A stretch of 64,000 nucleotides of DNA from Skermanella sp. TT6 (lineage in GTDB: Bacteria > Pseudomonadota > Alphaproteobacteria > Azospirillales > Azospirillaceae): positions 4,428,001 through 4,492,000 of the forward strand of contig NZ_CP067420.1 of NCBI RefSeq assembly GCF_016653635.2, in the 5' to 3' direction. The position numbers and the translations under genes are program-made. This document shows positions 25,925 to 36,326 of this stretch, piece by piece. A model generated the notes under the pieces. It ran no database searches, was not told the origin of the DNA, and saw nothing but the letters and a program-made list of their open reading frames with translations. The first letter of the stretch is position 1. Every line of letters begins with the position of its first letter.

Positions 25925-26914
25925 ATGGACTCACTGCTCACGGCACTCAAGGCGGCGGCGGAACCGACCCGGTTGCGGCTGATGGCGTTGTGCGCCCAAG
26001 GCGAGCTGACCGTGACCGAGCTGACCCAGATCCTGGGCCAGAGCCAGCCGCGCGTGTCCAGGCACCTGAAGCTGCTGTGCGACGCGGGACTGCTCGACCG
26101 CTTCCGGGAAGGGACCTGGGCGTTCTACCGCCTGGCCGAGCGCGGCGCCTTCGCCGACCTGGCGCGCACGCTGATCGACGCGGTGCCGCGGGACGACGCG
26201 ACCCTAGCATTGGACCTGGAGCGGCTGAACGCGATCAAGCGCGCCCGGGCCGAGGCCGCCGCCGACTATTTCCGCGAGAACGCCGCCCGCTGGCACGAGA
26301 TGAGGTCGCTCCACGTGCCCGAGCGCGAGGTCGAGGCGGCGCTGCTGCGGCTGTTCCCCGCCTCCGGCATCCAGGACCTGCTGGACCTCGGCACCGGCAC
26401 CGGCCGGATGCTGGAACTGCTGGCGCCGCGCGCCGAGCGCGCCCTGGGCATCGACCTGTCGCGGGAGATGCTGGCGATCGCGCGGGCCAACCTGGAGCGC
26501 GCCGGCCTGCGCAATTGCCAGGTCCGCCAGTCCGACATGTACCAGCTGCCGCTGCCGTCCGCCTCGTTCGACGCCGTGGTGATCCACCAGGTGCTTCATT
26601 TCGTCGAGGAGCCGGCCGACGTCCTGGCCGAGGCCGCGCGGGTGCTGCGCCCCGGCGGCCGGCTGGTGATCGTCGATTTCGCCCGCCACGATCTCGAGTC
26701 CCTGCGCACCGAGCATGCCCACCGCCGGCTCGGCTTCGGCGACGAGGAGGTCACCGGCTGGCTGCGCGCGGCCGGCATGGCCGCCGGCCCGGTCGTCCGG
26801 CTGCCCGGCGATCCGCTGACCGTCAATCTCTGGCCGGCCACCCGCGAGGACGGCCCCCGCCCCGCCGTCGCGGACGCCGCCGTCCCCACCCTTTCGACCC
26901 TCGGAGTGAATTGA
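25925..26914 (+). CDS. ArsR-family regulator fused to SAM-dependent methyltransferase (SahR-like)
   Basis: A 329-residue protein. The N-terminal ~95 residues are an ArsR winged helix (AAAEPTRLRLMALCAQ, SQPRVSRHLKLLCDAGLL) without metal-binding cysteine pairs. Residues ~125-310 are a class I methyltransferase fold (LLDLGTGTGRMLELLA motif I, RVLRPGGRLVIVDF). This architecture heads methionine/SAM-cycle operons in many alphaproteobacteria; the methyltransferase half probably senses S-adenosylhomocysteine. It abuts metF directly (TGA then ATG), and a palindromic operator candidate lies upstream. Confidence 0.88.
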   Translation: MDSLLTALKAAAEPTRLRLMALCAQGELTVTELTQILGQSQPRVSRHLKLLCDAGLLDRFREGTWAFYRLAERGAFADLARTLIDAVPRDDATLALDLERLNAIKRARAEAAADYFRENAARWHEMRSLHVPEREVEAALLRLFPASGIQDLLDLGTGTGRMLELLAPRAERALGIDLSREMLAIARANLERAGLRNCQVRQSDMYQLPLPSASFDAVVIHQVLHFVEEPADVLAEAARVLRPGGRLVIVDFARHDLESLRTEHAHRRLGFGDEEVTGWLRAAGMAAGPVVRLPGDPLTVNLWPATREDGPRPAVADAAVPTLSTLGVN

Positions 26915-27895
<981 letters not shown>

Positions 27896-27935
27896 CGGAC
27901 GCCGACCCGTAGAAACACACCGAGACGGAAGAACC

Positions 27936-30900
27936 ATGGCCCATCTCCTCGACCTTCTCAAAGAACGCGTCCTGCTGTGCGACGGCGGCATGGGCAGCAG
28001 GGTGCAGGCGCTCGACCTGGACGTCGAACGCGACTACTGGGGCATGGAGAACTGCACCGACGTGCTGGTCCTGTCCCGGCCCGATCTGGTCCGGGAGATC
28101 CACCGCGGATACTTCGAGGCCGGCGCCGACATGGTGGAGACGAACACCTTCGGCGCGTCGCCGATCACGCTCGGCGAGTTCGACATCCCGGACAAGGCGT
28201 TCGAGATCAACCAGAAAGCCGGCGAGCTGGCGCGGGAGGCGGCGGAGAGCTTCAAGGACGGCCGCCAGCGCTTCGTGCTGGGCTCGGTCGGCCCGGGCAC
28301 GCGGCTGCCCAGCCTGGGCCACGTGGCCTACCAGCCGCTGGAGGACGCCCTGACGGTGCAGGCGCGCGGCCTGATCGCCGGCGGCGTCGACGCCATCCTG
28401 ATCGAGACCTGCCAGGACCCGCTCCAGATCAAGGCGGCGGTCAACGGCGTGAAGGTCGCCAGGAAGGAGGCCGGAACCGACACCCCGATCTTCGTCCAGG
28501 TCACGGTGGAGACCACGGGCACCCTGCTGGTCGGCAGCGACATCGCGGCGGCGGCCACGGTGATCCACGCGCTGGACGTGCCGCTGATCGGCCTGAACTG
28601 CGCCACCGGCCCGGCCGAGATGTCGGAGCACGTGAAGTGGCTGGCGGAGAACTGGCCGGGCCTGATCTCGGTCCAGCCGAACGCCGGCCTGCCCGAGCTG
28701 GTCAACGGCGCCACCCGCTATCCCCTGCTGGCCGACGAGCTGGCGAACTGGCTGGAGCGCTTCGTGCGCGACGACGGGCTGAACCTGGTCGGCGGCTGCT
28801 GCGGCACCAACATCCCGCACATCCAGGCGACCGACGCGATGCTGCGCCGGCTGGCCGGGGCCGGGCAGATCCGGCCGACGGTCAAGCCGCGCACCCATCA
28901 CTGGATCCCGTCGGTCGCCTCGCTCTACGGCCAGGTGTCGCTCCGCCAGGAGAACGCCTACCTGTCGATCGGCGAGCGCTGCAACGCCAACGGCTCCAAG
29001 AAGTGGCGCGAACTGCAGGAGCGCCACGACTGGGACGGCTGCGTCGAGATGGCGCGCGACCAGGTGAAGGAGGGCAGCCACACGCTGGACGTCTGCACCG
29101 CCTTCGTCGGCCGCGACGAGGCGGCGGAGATGAACGAGGTGATCACCCGCTTCACCGGGTCGGTCACGGCGCCGCTGGTGATCGACAGCACCGAATACAC
29201 CGTGCTGGAGCAGGCGCTGGCGCGCCACGGCGGCAAGCCGATCATCAACTCGATCAATTTCGAGGACGGCGAGGAACCGGCGGCCAAGCGGCTGATGCTG
29301 GCGAAGAAGTTCGGCGCCGCGGTGATCGCGCTGACCATCGACGAAGAGGGCATGGCGAAGACGGCGGAGAAGAAGCTGGAGATCGCCCGGCGGCTCTACG
29401 ACTTTGCGGTCAACCGGCACGGGCTGCGGCCGGAGGACCTGCTGTTCGACCCGCTGACCTTCACCGTCGCGACCGGCAGCGAGGACGACCGCAAGCTGGG
29501 CCAGTGGACGCTGGAGGGCATCGAGGCGATCAGCCGGGAGATGCCGCAGTGCCAGATCATCCTGGGCCTGTCGAACATCTCGTTCGGCCTGAACCCGGCG
29601 GCGCGGCACGTGCTCAACTCGGTCTTCCTGGACCATGCGGTCAAGCGCGGCATGACCGGGGCGATCGTTCATGTCTCCAAGATCATGCCGCTGCACAAGA
29701 TCCCGGAGGCCGAGGTCAAGGCGGCCGAGGACCTGATCTTCGACCGCCGGAGCGAGGGGTACGACCCGCTGCACGCCTTCATCGCGCTGTTCGAGGGGCG
29801 CAAGGCTGCATCCGCCGTGAAGAAGGAGCGGCCGGCGGCGATCGACGAGCGGCTGAAGCAGCGGATCGTCGACGGCGACCGGACCGACCTGGACGCCGAC
29901 CTGGCGAAGGCGCTGGAGAGCTATCCGCCGCTGGAGATCATCAACAGCTTCCTGCTGGACGGCATGAAGGTGGTGGGCGAGCTGTTCGGCGCCGGCAAGA
30001 TGCAGCTCCCCTTCGTGCTCCAGTCGGCCGAGACCATGAAGGCGGCGGTGGCCTACCTGGAGCCGCACATGGAGAAGGTCGAGGGCCAGGAGAAGGGCAC
30101 CATCGTGCTGGCCACGGTCAAGGGCGACGTCCACGACATTGGCAAGAACCTGGTCGACATCATCCTGACCAACAACGGCTACCGCGTGGTCAACTTAGGA
30201 ATCAAGCAGCCGATCACGAACATCCTGAGCGCGGCGAAGGAGCACAAGGCCGACGCCATCGGCATGTCGGGCCTGCTGGTCAAGTCCACCGTGGTGATGC
30301 GCGAGAACCTGGAGGAGCTGAGCCGCGGCGGCATCGAGGTCCCCGTCCTGCTGGGCGGCGCCGCCCTGACGCGGGGCTATGTGGAGGACGATTGCGCCAA
30401 GGCCTATGCCGGCGGCCGGGTCGCCTACGCCCGCGATGCGTTCGACGGGCTGTCGCTGATGGACAAGGTGGTCAACGGCCAGTTCGACACCTTCCTGGCG
30501 GCCAACCAGGCCAAGCGACAGGGGCGCGCCACCAACCAGCGGCGGAAGCTGGGCCAGCCGGTCGAGGCCGACGCGGGAACGGTGGACGTCGCGGCGGCGC
30601 GAGCCCGGCGCGAGCGCCTGGGCGACGGGGTGGCGGTGCCGACCCCCCCGTTCTGGGGACCGCAGGTGATCGGGCGCGTGCCGCTGAAGACGCTGGTGCC
30701 GTACCTGAACGAGCGGATGCTGTACCAGCTCCAGTGGGGCTACCGGAAGGACGGCAAGACGCTGGACCAGTTCAAGGAGTGGTCGAAGAAGGAGCTCCGG
30801 CCGATCCTGAACCGGATGCTGGCCATCGCGGCCGAGCAGGAGATCCTGGTGCCCCAGGCGGTCTACGGCTACTGGAAATGCGCCGCCGACGGCAACGACG

Positions 30901-31433
30901 TGATCCTGTACCAGGAGGACGGCAAGAGCGAGGTCGCGCGCTTCACCCTGCCCCGCCAGCGGAAGGAGGACGGGGAATGCATCGCCGACTTCTTCCGCGA
31001 CGTGTCCCGCGGGCCGTCGGACCGCGACGTGATCGGGCTCCAGGTGGTCACGATGGGCCAGAAGGCGAGCGACGTGGCCCGCGACTGGTTCGCCGAGAAC
31101 CGGTACCAGGACTACCTGTACCTGCACGGGCTGGGCGTCGAGATGGCCGAGGCCATGGCCGAGTATGTCCACAAGCGCATCCGCGCCGAGCTGGGCTTCT
31201 CGGCCGAGGACGACCGCGACATGGAGAAGATGCTCCAGCAGGGCTATCACGGCAGCCGCTACAGCTTCGGCTACCCGGCCTGCCCCAGGCTGGAGGACCA
31301 GGACCAGCTGCTGAAGCTGCTGGACGCCGGGCAGATCGGCGTGGAGCTGAGCGACGAGTCGCAGCTCCACCCGGAGCAGAGCACCAGCGCGATCGTCGTG
31401 CATCACCCCCGGGCGAAATACTTCTCGGTGTGA
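27936..31433 (+). CDS. metH: Cobalamin-dependent methionine synthase
   Basis: A 1165-residue four-module enzyme that transfers the methyl group of 5-methyl-THF to homocysteine through methylcobalamin. The homocysteine domain (1-~330) has ERVLLCDGGMGSRVQ and the zinc-ligand Cys pair in VGGCCGTNIP. The pterin-binding domain (~340-630) contains SIGERCNANGSKKW. The cobalamin domain holds the DVHDIGKNL motif with the Co-coordinating His. The C-terminal activation domain (~880-1165) ends with QQGYHGSRYSFGYPACP, which binds SAM for reductive reactivation. Complete; no frameshift. It is the last gene of the regulator-metF-metH operon. Confidence 0.97.
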   Translation: MAHLLDLLKERVLLCDGGMGSRVQALDLDVERDYWGMENCTDVLVLSRPDLVREIHRGYFEAGADMVETNTFGASPITLGEFDIPDKAFEINQKAGELAREAAESFKDGRQRFVLGSVGPGTRLPSLGHVAYQPLEDALTVQARGLIAGGVDAILIETCQDPLQIKAAVNGVKVARKEAGTDTPIFVQVTVETTGTLLVGSDIAAAATVIHALDVPLIGLNCATGPAEMSEHVKWLAENWPGLISVQPNAGLPELVNGATRYPLLADELANWLERFVRDDGLNLVGGCCGTNIPHIQATDAMLRRLAGAGQIRPTVKPRTHHWIPSVASLYGQVSLRQENAYLSIGERCNANGSKKWRELQERHDWDGCVEMARDQVKEGSHTLDVCTAFVGRDEAAEMNEVITRFTGSVTAPLVIDSTEYTVLEQALARHGGKPIINSINFEDGEEPAAKRLMLAKKFGAAVIALTIDEEGMAKTAEKKLEIARRLYDFAVNRHGLRPEDLLFDPLTFTVATGSEDDRKLGQWTLEGIEAISREMPQCQIILGLSNISFGLNPAARHVLNSVFLDHAVKRGMTGAIVHVSKIMPLHKIPEAEVKAAEDLIFDRRSEGYDPLHAFIALFEGRKAASAVKKERPAAIDERLKQRIVDGDRTDLDADLAKALESYPPLEIINSFLLDGMKVVGELFGAGKMQLPFVLQSAETMKAAVAYLEPHMEKVEGQEKGTIVLATVKGDVHDIGKNLVDIILTNNGYRVVNLGIKQPITNILSAAKEHKADAIGMSGLLVKSTVVMRENLEELSRGGIEVPVLLGGAALTRGYVEDDCAKAYAGGRVAYARDAFDGLSLMDKVVNGQFDTFLAANQAKRQGRATNQRRKLGQPVEADAGTVDVAAARARRERLGDGVAVPTPPFWGPQVIGRVPLKTLVPYLNERMLYQLQWGYRKDGKTLDQFKEWSKKELRPILNRMLAIAAEQEILVPQAVYGYWKCAADGNDVILYQEDGKSEVARFTLPRQRKEDGECIADFFRDVSRGPSDRDVIGLQVVTMGQKASDVARDWFAENRYQDYLYLHGLGVEMAEAMAEYVHKRIRAELGFSAEDDRDMEKMLQQGYHGSRYSFGYPACPRLEDQDQLLKLLDAGQIGVELSDESQLHPEQSTSAIVVHHPRAKYFSV

Positions 31434-31510
31434 GGACGCGGGGGCCGGTCCGGGACGCCCCGGGAGCCGCGTGGCGGACCCCGAGGGCATCATCCGGCCC
31501 GGTCCCCGCC

Positions 31511-32122
31511 TCATAGGTGCTAACTTAAAGCATTTTTGGTAAACTCCGTCATACCCGGACTTGATCCACGGCTGTCCGGCACGATGATTGCTCAACCAAC
31601 CGGGACACGCTTTTCTGGCGGCTTTTTCCTCTTTTTTGTCGTCATGACCGGGCTCGACCCACGCCTGTCCGGCACGGTACTTGCTCATCAACCATTGAGA
31701 ACATTTTTAGCCATTGTTTTCTCCTTCAGTTCGTCATCCGCGGGCTTGATCCGCGGATCTCAAGGCACGGAGGCTCCGATGCTTCCCGTGAAAGATGGCC
31801 GGATCAAGTCCACGGCTGTCCGGCACGGCGGTTGCTGATCAACCATTGAGAACATTTCTAGTGACCGTTTTCTCCTTCAGTTCGTCCTCCGCGGGCTTGA
31901 CCCGCGGATCTCAAGGCACGGAGGCGCCGATGCTTCCCGTGAAAGATGGCCGGATCAAGTCCGGCCATGACGGAAAAGGGGTAGTTCCGCCTTGAGTTCA
32001 GGCTTGTGAGCAGTACGCAACAACCGTGCCGGACAGCCGTGGATCAAGTCCGGGTATGATGGAAAAGGTGGGCGACTTATTCGGAGTATCGATCCGAAAC
32101 GTTCAAAGTTAGCGCCTATAGG
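31511..32122. repeat. Nested inverted-repeat region without genes
   Basis: A gene-free ~610-bp block after metH bounded by inverted CCTATAGGCGCTAAC-like ends (31511-31533 and 32103-32122, imperfect). Just inside lies a longer inverted pair: CCCGGACTTGATCCACGGCT at 31553-31572 with its reverse complement near 32030-32055. The inner part holds two tandem 151-bp-period units. Motifs of the type GGCTTGATCCGCGGATC are like the intergenic palindromes common in alphaproteobacteria. The full gene-free stretch is 31434-32498; nothing else is seen in it. Confidence 0.75.
31681..31974. repeat. Two tandem units of about 151 bp
   Basis: The unit starting TTGCT(C/G)ATCAACCATTG at 31681 recurs at 31832 with only scattered changes through GTGAAAGATGGCCGGATCAA; the second unit stops near 31974. 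Each carries the palindrome CCGCGGGCTTGA(T/C)CCGCGG. Confidence 0.85.
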
Positions 32123-32498
32123 TCCCCGCTTGGCCGGCACGCCAACCGCCGGGCCGTGCAGCCGGAGCCTTCGAAAGCCGATCGCGCTTGCCGAGGGCGG
32201 GGCCGGCATGCGGCTCCGGATCTCCCGCGGCACGCCTGCCGCGACCGGCCCGCTCAAGAGCACTACACCCAAATATATACGAATAAAATTATGTTCAATT
32301 GCTCCGGAAAAAAAGGCCAGTATCCACACGGAAAACAGGGTCTTGTCCCGACCGCCCGATCGGACCGGGACCCTGGAAACCGCCGTCCTGATCTGCCGTC
32401 GGCTTCCCCTCGGAAAATTCGTCCATGGGGGGAGGCCAGGCACCGAATCATCGATCAGCCGCGCTCGGCCGTTCCCTCACGCCTTGTGGAGACAAATC

Positions 32499-34592
32499 AT
32501 GGAGTCGCTCAAAAGCGTCAGCATCAGAACAATGTTGACGCTCCTATTCTGTAGCATCCTGGCCTTCCTGGTTTCTTTGATTATCCTGGACAGTGTCAAA
32601 TCTTTCAGGACCTTTTCGGAAGTACGGACGATACAGGGGGTGACCCAGGCATCATACGACGTCTTCAAGTCGATGCAGGCGATCCGGCTCGAACGCGGCG
32701 CCACCCGCCGGGTGCTTCTGCACCCCGTCGGCGCCGAACCGGCGACGCTGGAGAAATTGCCGGGCTGGCGCGGCCAATCCTCGGACGTCGTGAACGTCGT
32801 GGCAGGGATTTGCGCCCGCGTGCCTTGCGGAGCGGGCCTGGACGAGGCCGCGGTCCGTGATGCCATGGATAAGCTGAACGCCCTCCGCCGCAATGCGGAT
32901 GCCGCCTTGCAGGTCGAGCCCGGCCAGCGTCCCAAGCATCTGATCGACACGTGGATGGGAACCGCGGGAGGCACTTTGGAGCTGCTCGCCAGGATCTCCA
33001 ACGTCCTGCTGGAGCCGGCCCGCGCGATGGATCCCGTGTTCAGCGAGCTCATCGGCATCAAGGACGCCGCCGTGATCGCGCGTGAAGCCTCCACCCCCAT
33101 CCGCGTGACGTTCGACAGCGCCGTGGCGAAGCAGGGAGTCACCGCCGAGGACCGGCTCCAGATGGCGCTCGCCCGCGGCCGGCTGGACACGGCATGGCGG
33201 ATGGTCAAGGAGGCTGCGCAGCGCCCGGGCGCGCTCGAACCCGTCAGGAACGCGGTTGCCGCGGCGGAGCGCAGCTACATCAACGACTATCTGCAAAAGC
33301 GAGAGGCCGTCCTGGCCGCGATCGGCGCCGGACAGGATCTGCCGGTTCGGCTGGATGACCTGAACCTCCTGGCCGACAAGTCGCAGTCCGACCTGGACGC
33401 GGTGGCCAACGTGGCGCTCGACGAGATGAACCGGCATGCCGCACGCATGGAAGAGGCGGCCGCGACCACGCTGACCTTCAACGGGGCCATCTTCGTGGCC
33501 GCGCTCGTCCTTGCGATCACCGGGCTCAGGATGGTCCGCGGTCGTGTCACGACCCCGATCGGCGGTATCGTCGAAGCCATGCGGCGCGTGGCCCGGGGGG
33601 ACGTTTCGGGCGAGGTGCCCTACAGGGACCGCCATGACGAGATCGGCGCCCTTGCGGACGCCCTGCTGGTCTTCAAGGAGAATGCGGTCGAGCGGGAGCG
33701 CCTGGAAGCGGCCCAGGCGGAGGAGCGCAGGGTCAAGGAGCACCGCGCCGCCGAGATCGACATGCTGGTCCGCAACTTCGACCAGGGCGTCACCGGCATC
33801 CTGCGGACCGTGAGCGCGGCCGCCACCGAGTTGGACAGCACGGCGCAGAGCATGTCCGCCATCGCGGAGGAAACCAGCCGGCAGGTCACCGCCTCGGCCG
33901 CCGCGGCTGAACAGACCTCGGCCAACGTCCAGACGGTGGCCGCGGCGGCGGAGGAAATGTCCGGCTCGCTCCAGGAGATCGCGCGCCAGGTCACCCGCTC
34001 CACCGGGATCGCCAATGCGGCCGTGCAGCAGGCGGAGCAGACCAACGGCACGGTCCAGGGCCTTGCCGAGGCGGCGCACAAGATCGGCGAAGTGGTCAAC
34101 CTGATCTCCAACATCGCCAACCAGACCAACCTGCTGGCCCTGAACGCCACGATCGAGGCGGCGCGCGCCGGCGAGGCGGGGAAAGGCTTCGCGGTCGTCG
34201 CGTCGGAGGTGAAGAACCTCGCGACCTCGACCGCCAAGGCGACCGACGAGATCTCCTCCCACATCACCAACATGCAGGCGGCATCGACCGGGGTCGTGGA
34301 CGCGATCCAGGGGATCGGCGGCACCATCCGCCAGATCAACGACATCACCGTCACGATCGCGGCGGCGGTGGAGGAACAGACCGCGGCGACCGGCGAGATC
34401 TCGCGCAACGTGACCCAGGCGGCGACCGGTACCCAGGAGGTCTCCGCCAATGTCGGGCAAGTGACCCAGGCGTCGGACCTGACCGGCGCCGCCGCCACCC
34501 AGGTGCGAAGCGCGGCGGGCCAGTTGGCCCAGCAGTCCGAGATTCTTCGCGGGGAGGTGGAGCGCTTCCTGGCCAGCATCAAGGCAGCGTGA
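32499..34592 (+). CDS. Methyl-accepting chemotaxis protein
   Basis: A 697-residue chemoreceptor. It has TM1 (about 12-32), a periplasmic helical sensor of roughly 290 residues with two Cys (GICARVPCG) that could form a disulfide, TM2 (about 327-345), a HAMP domain ([20 protein letters not shown]) and a signalling coiled coil with the tip [26 protein letters not shown] lies 8 bases upstream of the ATG. A longer frame begins at 32130 but is non-coding in look. It is related to, but distinct in its sensor from, the receptor at 3331-5349. The ligand is unknown. A GGGGCCG/CGGCCCC hairpin follows at 34629-34659. Confidence 0.92.
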   Translation: MESLKSVSIRTMLTLLFCSILAFLVSLIILDSVKSFRTFSEVRTIQGVTQASYDVFKSMQAIRLERGATRRVLLHPVGAEPATLEKLPGWRGQSSDVVNVVAGICARVPCGAGLDEAAVRDAMDKLNALRRNADAALQVEPGQRPKHLIDTWMGTAGGTLELLARISNVLLEPARAMDPVFSELIGIKDAAVIAREASTPIRVTFDSAVAKQGVTAEDRLQMALARGRLDTAWRMVKEAAQRPGALEPVRNAVAAAERSYINDYLQKREAVLAAIGAGQDLPVRLDDLNLLADKSQSDLDAVANVALDEMNRHAARMEEAAATTLTFNGAIFVAALVLAITGLRMVRGRVTTPIGGIVEAMRRVARGDVSGEVPYRDRHDEIGALADALLVFKENAVERERLEAAQAEERRVKEHRAAEIDMLVRNFDQGVTGILRTVSAAATELDSTAQSMSAIAEETSRQVTASAAAAEQTSANVQTVAAAAEEMSGSLQEIARQVTRSTGIANAAVQQAEQTNGTVQGLAEAAHKIGEVVNLISNIANQTNLLALNATIEAARAGEAGKGFAVVASEVKNLATSTAKATDEISSHITNMQAASTGVVDAIQGIGGTIRQINDITVTIAAAVEEQTAATGEISRNVTQAATGTQEVSANVGQVTQASDLTGAAATQVRSAAGQLAQQSEILRGEVERFLASIKAA

Positions 34593-34827
34593 GCGCCCTC
34601 TGCCCGGATCCATGCGGGGATCCTTGATGGGGCCGGGACTTCGCCACCGCGTCGGCCCCGGCCGTCATCTGGCCGTCAGGCGGTCGTACAGGGCGGGATC
34701 GCGGGGCTGGCAGTTCATTCTCTCGAAATGAGTGAACCTGATTTCAAGACGCGGGTCGGCAGAATAAGCCGACCCGCGCATAATCCGGGCAAGGGCGAGC
34801 CGAACTTCCGGGGGAATGGAGAGACAC

Positions 34828-35475
34828 ATGGTAGAAGGAGCGGAAGGTGCGGCCGAACTATCGAGGGACCTGCTAATCAAGGCTTTCGACATGATGGGCG
34901 AACTGGCGGCCTCGGAAGGAAAGGTCGTCGAGATCGCCGTTTATGGCGGATCTTGCCTACTTCTCGCCAGCGACATCCGGGACGTTACCCGCGACGTGGA
35001 TGCGGTGTTCCTCAGCGAGCGCGGGTTCGGCTACGAACTTGCCGACAGAGTCGGCCAAAGGCTCGGATTGCCGGACAATTGGCTGAACCAGGCTGTGAAA
35101 AGCGTCGCTCCCCCGAAAGGCAACCCGCAACCCAATCTCCTTCCTTTCGGGGAATATCCCGCGGGCGGGCAGATCGGGCTGAGAGTCTTCCTGCCGACAC
35201 CGGAATACATGCTGGCGATGAAGCTGCTGGCGAACCGGCGCGACGACCCGGACGGGATGGCGCGGGATCGCAGGGACCTGTATCTGCTGATGCGGCTGAC
35301 CGGACTGAAGAGCCCGGATCAGTTGGCCGGCCTGATCAGGCTCTGCTATCCTGCGGTTCCTGGCATCAATGCGCGGATCGCCGCCAAGATCGACGACATC
35401 CTCCGAGGATATGGAAGTGCCGGCGAACCTGAAGCTCCGACCTGGAACGCTGGCCGAGGCGATCCGACGCTATAG
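34828..35475 (+). CDS. Nucleotidyltransferase-fold protein (DUF6036/AbiEii-like)
   Basis: A 215-residue protein. Residues ~25-55 carry the minimal nucleotidyltransferase signature: a Gly-Gly-Ser turn (IAVYGGSCLLLAS) followed by the paired acidic residues in RDVTRDVDAVFLS. The middle contains a conserved-looking FLPTPEYMLAMKLLANR helix also seen in AbiEii/DUF6036-type toxins. The start at 34828 is chosen because GGAGAG lies 6 bases upstream; an ATG at 34816 has no spacing. Its 3' end overlaps the next gene by 65 bp. A toxin-antitoxin or phage-defence role is inferred from the fold only. Confidence 0.7.
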   Translation: MVEGAEGAAELSRDLLIKAFDMMGELAASEGKVVEIAVYGGSCLLLASDIRDVTRDVDAVFLSERGFGYELADRVGQRLGLPDNWLNQAVKSVAPPKGNPQPNLLPFGEYPAGGQIGLRVFLPTPEYMLAMKLLANRRDDPDGMARDRRDLYLLMRLTGLKSPDQLAGLIRLCYPAVPGINARIAAKIDDILRGYGSAGEPEAPTWNAGRGDPTL

Positions 35476-35893
35476 CGCCGGAGAGCAGAAGTTCGGCGTG
35501 GCGCTCGGCGAATTCCTGGACGAGTTCTACCTGGACCGCGAGCCGTCCAGCCGCCGCGCCCGCATCGAAGAGGCTCCCGAGTTCGTCGGCGACGATATCA
35601 TCGACGCCTATGTCGGTGCCGTCGGCGAGCACCTGGCCCGCCGCTGGAAGCTGGGCGATCCGCCCGAATGGTCCGACCATCCCCGCCGGTTCCTCCGCCG
35701 CATCTGGTTTCCCGAAGGCGTGGAAGCCGAGAAGCCGATTCTGCTGGTCGAAAGCCCCCTAGCCTTCCGCCGCCGCATGCTGTTCGTCGAAGCCGAACCG
35801 CTGCGCCGCGCCCGCATGCCGCATGACGAGCGGTGGCGGGCGTACGAGTATTTGCGGACGGGGATGATGCCTGAGGAGGAGGTCGACGGTTAG
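35411..35893 (+). CDS. Orphan partner of the nucleotidyltransferase-fold gene
   Basis: A 160-residue, Arg- and Glu-rich soluble protein (MEVPANLKLRPGTLAEAIRR...) overlapping the upstream gene by 65 bp in another frame, strong evidence for co-translation. No motif or family was recognised. It contains several helices up to residue ~80, then a basic region with FRRRMLFVEAEPLRRARMP. The position suggests it is the second component of a two-gene module; which gene, if either, is toxic cannot be told. GTG at 35417 is an alternative start. Confidence 0.6.
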   Translation: MEVPANLKLRPGTLAEAIRRYSAGEQKFGVALGEFLDEFYLDREPSSRRARIEEAPEFVGDDIIDAYVGAVGEHLARRWKLGDPPEWSDHPRRFLRRIWFPEGVEAEKPILLVESPLAFRRRMLFVEAEPLRRARMPHDERWRAYEYLRTGMMPEEEVDG

Positions 35894-35952
35894 ATTAGCC
35901 TCGCTATCAGAGCCTGTTTGACTGACCACCAAGTTATTCTATTCCGGCACTC

Positions 35953-36090
35953 GTAGGTCGGACTTCGCCCCTCTTGGGGCGAACTCCGACAGCACTTCGC
36001 TGGCGGGTCGCAACGTCTCGATTGCCGACGCCCTTGTCACCGTTCGCGTCGTCTCGGCGTTCGCCCGAAGAGGGGCGAAGTCCGACCTAC
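35953..36090. repeat. Paired-hairpin repeat (BIME-like), 31-bp inverted arms
   Basis: The left arm (35953-35983, GTAGGTCGGACTTCGCCCCT...) and right arm (36060-36090) are reverse complements with one mismatch in 31. Each arm is itself a hairpin (TTCGCCCC-loop-GGGGCGAA). It lies in a 433-bp gene-free stretch (35894-36326) that is otherwise empty. Confidence 0.9.
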
Positions 36091-36326
36091 AAGAATGCAG
36101 TGCTGCTGCAGGCAAATTGAATTCTTCAGATCGCAGTCAAACAGGCTTTGACAGAATGACGCGGCAAGGTCTTGGCGCGTTCGTTTCAGCCGCCCCTCGG
36201 CATCTTATATCTTAAGAGGTAGATTGCTGTTCCGCCTGCGATCCTTCTTGGCTATCTTGCTGGCCGATGGCCGTCAGCGGAACTCCCATGACGACGTGAA
36301 TACCGGCATAGGGCAAGGATAGCGCA

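Noticed and set aside
31434-32498. Possible cobalamin riboswitch or small RNA next to metH
   Set aside because: It lies downstream of metH and shows only repeats; no B12-box-like sequence was recognised.
34665-34892. 75-codon minus-strand ORF ending NCQPRDPALYDRLTAR
   Set aside because: The tail looks protein-like, but the rest overlaps the nucleotidyltransferase gene start; no ribosome site or family. Could be a gene remnant, not supportable.
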